The position numbers and the translations under genes were made by a program. Positions 1-5,511 of a DNA stretch of 7,059 bases are shown piece after piece; position 1 is the first letter of the stretch, and each line of letters opens with the position of its first letter. The notes beneath the pieces were generated by a model, which made no database searches, had not been told where the DNA came from, and worked only from the letters and a program-made list of their open reading frames with translations. This DNA comes from an uncultured Opitutia bacterium (lineage in GTDB: Bacteria > Verrucomicrobiota > Verrucomicrobiia > Opitutales > UBA953), in NCBI GenBank assembly GCA_903924185.1, contig CAIYAN010000323.1:1-7059 (forward strand), given 5' to 3'.

Positions 1-57
1 CACGCCAGCGCGGGAGTAAGTATCGAAGCCTTCGGACTCGTCCCCGCCCATGCGTAA
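1..57 (+). CDS. Possible C-terminal tail of an upstream gene (partial)
   Basis: Reading from base 1 in frame 1 gives 18 sense codons and a TAA stop at 55-57, ending in the residues EAFGLVPAHA. The stop overlaps the start of the HAD hydrolase by eight bases (ATGCGTAA), an arrangement common between consecutive genes of an operon. Codon choice is mostly C- or G-ending, as in the neighbours. The fragment is too short to assign a family. The alternative is that these bases are a non-coding leader of the HAD gene. Nothing here separates the two readings with certainty. Confidence 0.35.
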   Translation, partial: HASAGVSIEAFGLVPAHA

Positions 58-703
58 GCGACTCACCGATTACCGCCATGCCGTCTGGGACTGGAACGGC
101 ACGTTGCTCGACGATACGTGGCTCTGCTGCGAATCGCTCAATGAAATGCTCCGCGACGCCGGTCGCCCCTTGGTCGACCACGTGCGCTATCGGCAAATCT
201 TTGAATTCCCCGTCATCAATGTCTACCGCAAGGTGGGCTTTGACGCCGACGCGGCCAGCTTCCACGCCATCTCTCATCGCTTCATGGCTTCATACGAAGC
301 ACGCAAGGCGGAGTGCCAACTTCATCCCCAGTCCCGCAAACTACTCGCCGGACTGTCCAAGGCTGGCCTGACGCATTCCGTGCTCTCGGCTTATGAACTC
401 AGCCTACTGGTCGCGACCCTGCGCGACTACGCACTAGCGCACCACTTCATCAAGACCTGTGGCGGCAGTGATATCCATGCTGGCAGCAAAGAAGAACGCG
501 CTCGCGTCCATCTCCATGACCTAGGCATAGACCCTGAACACGTCGTCTACGTCGGCGACACGGCCCATGATGCTGAAGCCGCCCACGCCATGGGCGTGGA
601 TTGCGTCCTCGTCGCCCACGGCCATCAACACCGCGACCGCCTGCAAGGGCTCGGCGTCCGTGTCGTGGACGACTTCGCCGAGCTCTTGGCCGAACTCGGG
701 TAA
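50..703 (+). CDS. HAD-superfamily hydrolase, phosphoglycolate phosphatase-like
   Basis: A 217-residue protein with the haloacid dehalogenase core in order. Motif I is DWNGT at residues 14-18, with nucleophile Asp14. Motif II is Ser113, in HSVLSAYE. Motif III is Lys147, in GSKEER. Motif IV is GDTAHD at 169-174, with Asp170 and Asp174 as likely magnesium ligands. A helical cap fits between motifs I and II (about 22-100), as in subfamily I phosphatases such as phosphoglycolate phosphatase. The protein is cytoplasmic, with no signal peptide. The second Asp of the usual DxD in motif I is Asn16. That Asp normally acts as general acid/base, so substrate and rate may differ from classical members, although DWNGT-type HADs exist as a recognisable variety. 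The substrate cannot be read from sequence. The ATG at 50 lacks a Shine-Dalgarno and may be translated by coupling to an upstream gene ending at 57. Confidence 0.87.
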   Translation: MRKRLTDYRHAVWDWNGTLLDDTWLCCESLNEMLRDAGRPLVDHVRYRQIFEFPVINVYRKVGFDADAASFHAISHRFMASYEARKAECQLHPQSRKLLAGLSKAGLTHSVLSAYELSLLVATLRDYALAHHFIKTCGGSDIHAGSKEERARVHLHDLGIDPEHVVYVGDTAHDAEAAHAMGVDCVLVAHGHQHRDRLQGLGVRVVDDFAELLAELG

Positions 704-811
704 GCGGATTTGCAATATTTCGGGCGAAAGCGGGCTTTTCAGCCATCGTGGGTGCGTTTTGGTTGTCCTTTTGAGACCGCGTAACTCAAATTGACTACCC
801 CTTCCCCGCCC
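704..811 (+). promoter_or_regulatory. Leader of the acetyl-CoA synthetase gene with an inverted repeat
   Basis: This 108-base gap between the HAD gene and acs is locally AT-richer than its surroundings. It contains a perfect 6-base inverted repeat, TTTGAG (770-775) and CTCAAA (785-790), separated by 9 bases, which could be an operator or a small hairpin. TTGGTT (759-764) lies 17 bases before TAACTC (782-787) and is a weak sigma-70-like pair. The stretch before the ATG at 812 is C-rich (CCCCTTCCCCGCCC) with no purine-rich ribosome binding site. No convincing terminator for the HAD gene was found here; the only T-rich stem, GAAAG/CTTTT around 727-740, is very weak. Confidence 0.4.
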
Positions 812-2956
812 ATGGCTTCTCTCGCTGCCGCCTTCGATCCCAACTTCTACGACAGTTACCCACTGGTGCTTATTCTAGCCATCTTGGTAGCGTTCTCGAT
901 TTACCTCATCTTGCGCAAGCGTCGCAAAGCCCTGACCGAGGTGAATGAAGAAATTGCCGACGTCCAGCAGGCCGCCTCCGAAGGCTTCAGCGCCTCGGAG
1001 CAGGTCTTCCCGCCGTCCGCCGATTTCGTCTCCAAGGCGCGCGTCAAAGGCATGGATGGCTACAATAAGCTCTACCGTCGCTCCATCGATGACCCGGAAG
1101 GTTTCTGGGCGGATGAAGCCAAGGAGCTGACTTGGTTCGAACCTTGGACCAAGGTCCTCGACGAGTCGAAGAAGCCGTTCTTCAAATGGTTTGTCGGCGG
1201 TAAGACCAACATCGCCTATAACTGTCTCGACGCGCAAATCGAGAAGGGCCTTGGCGAGAAGGTCGCCATCGTCTTCGAAGGCGAGCCGACCAAGGACGGG
1301 CAAGCCACGGATATCCGCCGCCTCACCTACCGCGAACTCCACGCCGAGGTCTGCCGCTTCGCCAACGTCCTCAAGGGCCTCGGGCTGGTTAAAGGTGACA
1401 CCGTTGCCGTCTACATGCCAATGGTCCCCGAGCTCGCCATCGCGGTGCTCGCCTGTGCACGGCTCGGGATTGTTCACTCCGTGGTCTTTGGTGGCTTCTC
1501 CGCCGAATCCATCCGCGACCGCGTGAATGATGCGAAGTCCAAGGCGGTTATCACGATGGACGGTGGCTACCGCCGCGGGAAGTTCCTGCCGCTCAAGCAG
1601 ACGGTCGACGAAGGCGTGCAGGATTGCCCGACGATCGAGAAGGTACTCGTCGTCCAGCGCCACCTCGGCCAACCCGACGCTGGCTGCAGCATGAAGGCTG
1701 GTCGCGACGTGTGGTATCACGAAGCCGCCGCTCAGGTCACGACCGACTGCCCCGCCGTTTGGCAGGAGTCCAATGACATGCTTTTCCTGCTCTACACTTC
1801 CGGCTCCACCGGCAAGCCCAAGGGCATCATCCACGGCACGGGTGGCTACATGCTGCAGGCCTACACGACCAATAAATATGTCTTCGACCTCCGTAACGAT
1901 GACCTCTTCTGGTGCACCGCCGATGTGGGTTGGGTCACTGGCCACACGTATGTTGTTTACGGCCCGCTGCTCAATGGTGCCTCGATACTCATGTACGAAG
2001 GTGCGCCCGACGCCCCGGACTTCGGTCGCTTCTGGAAGATTGTCCAGGACCACAAGGTCACGGTCTTCTACACGGCCCCGACCGCTATCCGCGCCTTCAT
2101 GAAGTGGGGCGATGAGTGGGTACAGAAGTACGACCTCTCCACGCTCCGCTTACTCGGCTCCGTCGGTGAGCCTATCAATCCGGAGGCTTGGCTTTGGTAT
2201 CACCGCAACATCGGCGCCGAGCGTTGCCCCATCGTCGACACTTGGTGGCAGACCGAAACCGGCGGCCACATGATTACCCCGCTGCCTGGCTGCACGCCGA
2301 CCAAGCCGGGCTCCGCGACGTTGCCCTTCTTTGGCGTCGACGCCGCGGTACTCGACGAAAACGGCAACGAAACCGACACCGGCATTCTCGCTATCCGTAA
2401 GCCTTGGCCGGGCATCACGCAGGGCATCTACGGCGACGAGAAGCGTTATATCGAGGCTTACTGGAGCCGCTGGAATGGCGCCTACTACTTCCCGGGCGAC
2501 GGCGCCATCCGCGATAAGGACGGTTACCTCTGGATCACCGGCCGCGTCGACGACGTCGTCAACGTCTCCGGTCACCGCATCGGCACCGCTGAACTCGAAG
2601 CCGTTTTCATCGAACACCCCGCCGTCGCCGAGTCCGCCGTCATTGGCGTGAAGCACGACCTCAAGGGCCAAGGGCTCATGGCCTTTGTCATCCTCAAGAC
2701 CGCCGCTGCCAAGACTGTCAACGAAGCCGAACTAGCCAAGACGCTCAACGGCATGGTCGACGCCAAGATCGGCAAGTTCGCCCGCCCCGAACGCATCGTC
2801 TTTGTGCCCGACCTCCCCAAGACCCGCTCGGGCAAGATTATGCGCCGCCTCCTCCGCGATGTCTCCGAAGGTCGCGAACTCGGCAATATTGCCACGCTGG
2901 CCGACCCAGCCGTGGTCGAGGCCATCCGGAGTAAGTTTAACGCTAAGTCAGCCTAA
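812..2956 (+). CDS. acs: Acetyl-CoA synthetase (AMP-forming) with an N-terminal membrane segment
   Basis: Acetate--CoA ligase: acetate, ATP and CoA give acetyl-CoA, AMP and PPi through an acetyl-adenylate. From ATG 812 the protein has 714 residues. The ANL-family motifs are all present: the P-loop YTSGSTGKPKG (328-338), WWQTETGG (478-485) with the Trp that keeps the acyl pocket acetate-sized, the hinge region GRVDDVVNVSGHR (577-589), and PKTRSGK (669-675) whose Lys675 is the catalytic lysine that is reversibly acetylated in other species. The usual Acs start (FW motif, here 98-99) lies about 60 residues further in than in E. coli Acs. The extension holds a hydrophobic stretch (17-34) followed by RKRRK (35-39), predicting one transmembrane helix with the enzyme domain in the cytoplasm. 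A TTG at 791 would add seven residues; the ATG is preferred because TTG 791 directly abuts the inverted repeat. A strong terminator follows, and no partner gene shares the unit. Confidence 0.95.
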   Translation: MASLAAAFDPNFYDSYPLVLILAILVAFSIYLILRKRRKALTEVNEEIADVQQAASEGFSASEQVFPPSADFVSKARVKGMDGYNKLYRRSIDDPEGFWADEAKELTWFEPWTKVLDESKKPFFKWFVGGKTNIAYNCLDAQIEKGLGEKVAIVFEGEPTKDGQATDIRRLTYRELHAEVCRFANVLKGLGLVKGDTVAVYMPMVPELAIAVLACARLGIVHSVVFGGFSAESIRDRVNDAKSKAVITMDGGYRRGKFLPLKQTVDEGVQDCPTIEKVLVVQRHLGQPDAGCSMKAGRDVWYHEAAAQVTTDCPAVWQESNDMLFLLYTSGSTGKPKGIIHGTGGYMLQAYTTNKYVFDLRNDDLFWCTADVGWVTGHTYVVYGPLLNGASILMYEGAPDAPDFGRFWKIVQDHKVTVFYTAPTAIRAFMKWGDEWVQKYDLSTLRLLGSVGEPINPEAWLWYHRNIGAERCPIVDTWWQTETGGHMITPLPGCTPTKPGSATLPFFGVDAAVLDENGNETDTGILAIRKPWPGITQGIYGDEKRYIEAYWSRWNGAYYFPGDGAIRDKDGYLWITGRVDDVVNVSGHRIGTAELEAVFIEHPAVAESAVIGVKHDLKGQGLMAFVILKTAAAKTVNEAELAKTLNGMVDAKIGKFARPERIVFVPDLPKTRSGKIMRRLLRDVSEGRELGNIATLADPAVVEAIRSKFNAKSA

Positions 2957-2984
2957 GCAGAGTTTCCGACCGCTGGCGTCCATC

Positions 2985-3017
2985 AGCCCCCTCTCCTCGC
3001 GAGTAGGGGGCTTTTTG
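2985..3017 (+). terminator. Rho-independent terminator after acs
   Basis: AGCCCCCT (2985-2992) pairs perfectly with AGGGGGCT (3005-3012), giving an 8-bp GC-rich stem with a 12-base loop. A run of five T residues overlaps the end of the stem (3012-3016). It starts 28 bases after the acs stop and separates acs from the thioredoxin-like gene. Confidence 0.88.
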
Positions 3018-3087
3018 TTACTGGAATTATTCGGACCTGACTTTTCCGGGTTGAGCGACGGAGGGAAACGGTAAGGATGGTCCCATC
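3018..3087 (+). promoter_or_regulatory. Leader of the thioredoxin-lipoprotein operon, with ribosome binding site
   Basis: Because a terminator lies just upstream, a promoter must lie in these 70 bases or close by. TTGAGC (3051-3056) is a possible -35 element, with TAAGGAT (3072-3078) 15 bases downstream; the match to sigma-70 is poor. AAGGA (3073-3077) sits 10 bases before the ATG at 3088 and is a plausible Shine-Dalgarno, so the TAAGGAT match may reflect translation rather than transcription. Confidence 0.35.
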
Positions 3088-4170
3088 ATGCGCGCCTTCC
3101 TGCTGCTCCTGCTGACCGCCACCCTTTCCGCCGCTGGCCTCAAGGTCGGTGACGACGTCCCCGCCACCCGCCCGGCGACTCAAATCCAAGGCCAGGCGGT
3201 CAAGGATTTCGAAAAGGGCAAGGTGTACGTCTTCGAGTGCTGGGCCACTTGGTGCGGCCCGTGCATCACCGCCATCCCCCACCTCAACGAGCTGCATAAG
3301 AAACTCGGTGCCAAGGGCGTCGTCTTCACTGGTGTCAACGTGTGGGATGGCGAGAAGGACGCCAAGTCCGCCGAGAAGGTAAAAGCGTTCGTCCAACAAC
3401 AGGGCGAGAAGATGGCCTACGCCGTCGCCATCGGCGGCGACGTGTTCATCAAGGATTGGCTCGAAGCCGCGCGCGTGAATGGCATCCCGCACGCCTTCGT
3501 GGTCAGCGAGGGCAAGCTCGTCTGGGCCGGCCACCCGATGGAGATGAATGAAGAGATGCTCGGTGATATTTTGACGGGGACGTTCGACCCAAAGAAGAGC
3601 GGTAAAAAAGTCGCGGCCGGCCCGGCGGTCGATCCTGAAGCCGAAAAGGCTCAGGCGAAACTCAACAAACTGGGCGAAGCCATGGCCCGTAAGGATTGGA
3701 AGGCCGCCGAAGCCGCCTTGGCTGACGCCGCTTCGGTCCTGCCGCCGGAAGAACGCCAAGACCTCATCGACTCCGTCGGGGCGACCATTGCGATGGCCAA
3801 CGGTGACCCTTCCAAACTCTACAAGATGCTCGCGAAGGTAGCGGAAGCCGAGAACGACGACGCTGAGTCGCTCAACGAATTGGCCTGGGACCTCGTAACG
3901 AACCCGCAATACGAGAAGCAGATCAACCTGAAGCTCGCCGATCAGTGTGCCGCCCGGGCGGTTGAACTGACCAAGGGCGAAGAAGCCGACAAGCTGGATA
4001 CCCTGGCCCGTGTCCGCTGGCTCCAAGGTAAGCGCGAGGAAGCGGTCAAACTCCAGCAGAAGGCCGTCGCCAAGAGCGCCGACGCCGAGATGCGGGCAGC
4101 GACGCAGAAGACCCTCGACGCACTGCTTAAAGGCGTTCTGCCCAAGGCTGACCTGCCGGAAGAGCGCTAA
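3088..4170 (+). CDS. Secreted TlpA-like thioredoxin-fold protein with helical C-terminal domain
   Basis: A 360-residue protein. Residues 1-16 form a short Sec signal peptide (MRAF, a leucine run, then an Ala-rich cleavage region), so the protein acts outside the cytoplasm. The thioredoxin/redoxin domain spans about 17-165. It has the active site WCGPC (55-59; Cys56 and Cys59) and the conserved cis-proline at Pro134 in NGIPHAF, as expected for a thiol-disulfide oxidoreductase of the TlpA/ResA type. An extra cysteine, Cys51, lies just before the active site where family members usually have Phe or another hydrophobic residue. From about 180 to 355 the chain is Ala/Lys/Glu-rich and helical, with TPR-like units such as LNELAWDLV and DTLARVRWLQGKREEAVKLQ. 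Similar thioredoxin-plus-helical-repeat proteins are familiar in Planctomycetes and Verrucomicrobia. It is the first gene of a unit with the lipoprotein. The redox partner is unknown. Confidence 0.88.
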   Translation: MRAFLLLLLTATLSAAGLKVGDDVPATRPATQIQGQAVKDFEKGKVYVFECWATWCGPCITAIPHLNELHKKLGAKGVVFTGVNVWDGEKDAKSAEKVKAFVQQQGEKMAYAVAIGGDVFIKDWLEAARVNGIPHAFVVSEGKLVWAGHPMEMNEEMLGDILTGTFDPKKSGKKVAAGPAVDPEAEKAQAKLNKLGEAMARKDWKAAEAALADAASVLPPEERQDLIDSVGATIAMANGDPSKLYKMLAKVAEAENDDAESLNELAWDLVTNPQYEKQINLKLADQCAARAVELTKGEEADKLDTLARVRWLQGKREEAVKLQQKAVAKSADAEMRAATQKTLDALLKGVLPKADLPEER

Positions 4171-4173
4171 GCC

Positions 4174-5439
4174 ATGGATCGGCGCGGCTTCTTAACCAGC
4201 AGCGTCGGTCTACTCGGCGCATCCCTCCTCGCTGGCTGTCGCACGCCTGAGCCCTCCGCTCCCCCCATCCGTGCCATTACGCGTGGACCCAAGTTCCACT
4301 GGCGCGGCTACTACGATAAACTGCTGTATTCGCCCGACGACCGCTTCGTGCTGGCCAACGAGGTCGACTTCGAGGGCCGCTCCCCGACGAAAGCCGACTC
4401 CATCCGGGTCGGGATGGTCGACACGCAGGACAAGGACCGCTGGATCGACCTAGGAGGCTCGAGCGCCTGGAACTGGCAGCAAGGCTGCATGCTGCAGTGG
4501 ATCCCGGGCTCGACCAGTGAGATCGCCTGGAACGACCGCGAAGGCGGGCAGTTCGTGACCCGCCTACGCGACGTAAAGTCCGGCCGCACGCGCACCCTGC
4601 CCCATCCGTTCTACACCTTCAGCCCCGACGGCCAGACCGCCTTTGCGCCCGACTTCGCGCGCCTCGACGTCACCCGCCCTGGCTACGGTTACGCCACGGG
4701 CGCCGAACGCGACATCTGGAAACTCAAGCCAGCGCCCGATGATATTGGCATCTGGCGCATGGACGTCGCCACTGGCAAGCAGCGCCTGCTCTTCTCGCTG
4801 GCCGAGGCGGCGAAAATCCCGTTCACCGGTCCAGCCGCCGCGGCCTTCATGCCCGGTTCGGTCCACTGGTTCAACCACCTGCTTTGCAACACGGACGGTA
4901 CGCGCCTTTTCTTCCTGCACCGCTGGCGGAACCCTGGCGACAAGGCGGCCTTCCGTACGCGCGCGTTGACGATGGGCGTCAACGGCGGGAAGGTCCACGT
5001 GATGGACCCCAACGGCGGAACCTCGCACTTCGTCTGGCGCGACCCGCAGCACATCTTCGCGTGGGCCTGGCATCCCTCGCACGGCGAACGGTTCTACTTA
5101 TTCAAGGACCTCTCCGCGGAGATCAGTGTCGTCGGAAAAGACGCGATGCCCGTCAACGGGCACAACACCTATTTACCAAATACCAATAACGAGTGGGTGC
5201 TCAACGACACCTACCCGCAGGGGCCCGCAAAGCTGCAGCGTCCGTATCTCTACCATATCCCGACCAACCGCCGGATCGAGGTCGGGGCCTTCCCGACGGT
5301 CGCTGCCATTAATGGCAAGGAATGGCGCTGCGATACGCACCCTTCGGCCAGCCGCAGCGGCCGCCAGTTCTGCTTTGATTCAGCCCATGCCGGCGGCCGC
5401 CAAGTCTATGTGGCGGACATCGCCCAGCTACTCGGTTAA
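4174..5439 (+). CDS. Tat-exported lipoprotein, TolB/beta-propeller-like, function unknown
   Basis: A 421-residue protein. The N-terminus combines a twin-arginine motif (DRRGFLTSS, Arg3-Arg4), a hydrophobic core and a lipobox LLAGC with acylated Cys22, so it is predicted to be exported folded by Tat and lipidated. Residue +2 is Arg, not Asp, so inner-membrane retention is not signalled. The mature part has blade-like motifs, YSPDDRF (52-58) and FSPDGQT (149-155), as in TolB-type and WD-like propellers. A Trp-rich segment (WNWQQGCMLQW) resembles uncharacterised proteins often labelled TolB-like or oligogalacturonate-lyase-like. I see no catalytic signature that would allow a function call. The ATG follows the upstream stop by three bases. 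GGAAGAG (4158-4164), nine bases before it, is a good Shine-Dalgarno inside the upstream gene, so the two are co-transcribed and probably translationally coupled. Confidence 0.85.
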   Translation: MDRRGFLTSSVGLLGASLLAGCRTPEPSAPPIRAITRGPKFHWRGYYDKLLYSPDDRFVLANEVDFEGRSPTKADSIRVGMVDTQDKDRWIDLGGSSAWNWQQGCMLQWIPGSTSEIAWNDREGGQFVTRLRDVKSGRTRTLPHPFYTFSPDGQTAFAPDFARLDVTRPGYGYATGAERDIWKLKPAPDDIGIWRMDVATGKQRLLFSLAEAAKIPFTGPAAAAFMPGSVHWFNHLLCNTDGTRLFFLHRWRNPGDKAAFRTRALTMGVNGGKVHVMDPNGGTSHFVWRDPQHIFAWAWHPSHGERFYLFKDLSAEISVVGKDAMPVNGHNTYLPNTNNEWVLNDTYPQGPAKLQRPYLYHIPTNRRIEVGAFPTVAAINGKEWRCDTHPSASRSGRQFCFDSAHAGGRQVYVADIAQLLG

Positions 5440-5511
5440 GCCGTTGCCGAGCCGTCACGGAGTCCTCGCTTCCCTTCCCCGTTGAAGGGCGTAAGGTACC
5501 GCCTTCCCCCG
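5440..5511 (+). promoter_or_regulatory. Leader of the PPK2 gene with a small hairpin
   Basis: CCCTTC (5472-5477) and GAAGGG (5484-5489) form a perfect 6-bp stem with a 6-base loop. No T-run follows, so it is not a standard terminator for the lipoprotein operon; it could be an operator, a leader hairpin or chance. GTAAGGTA (5491-5498) and the C-rich run CCTTCCCCC lie directly before the ATG at 5512. There is no good Shine-Dalgarno at normal spacing. Confidence 0.3.

Noticed and set aside
721..745. Possible terminator after the HAD gene (GAAAG with CTTTT around a CGGG loop)
   Set aside because: The stem is only 4-5 bp with a wobble pair and the T-run is part of the stem, so it is too weak to call.
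791..811. TTG at 791 as the acs start
   Set aside because: It adds only seven residues with no family similarity, directly follows the inverted repeat, and has no ribosome binding site. ATG 812 is the simpler choice, although the TTG cannot be fully excluded.
875..2053. Long open frame (392 codons) on the minus strand inside acs
   Set aside because: It is exactly antisense to the conserved acs domain, whose + frame has all family motifs. Such antisense frames are expected in GC-rich genes with biased codon use.
2983..4026. Open frame of 347 codons on the minus strand over the thioredoxin-like gene
   Set aside because: The + strand reading has a signal peptide, WCGPC and cis-Pro. The minus reading runs through the acs terminator and shows no recognisable domain, so it is a shadow.
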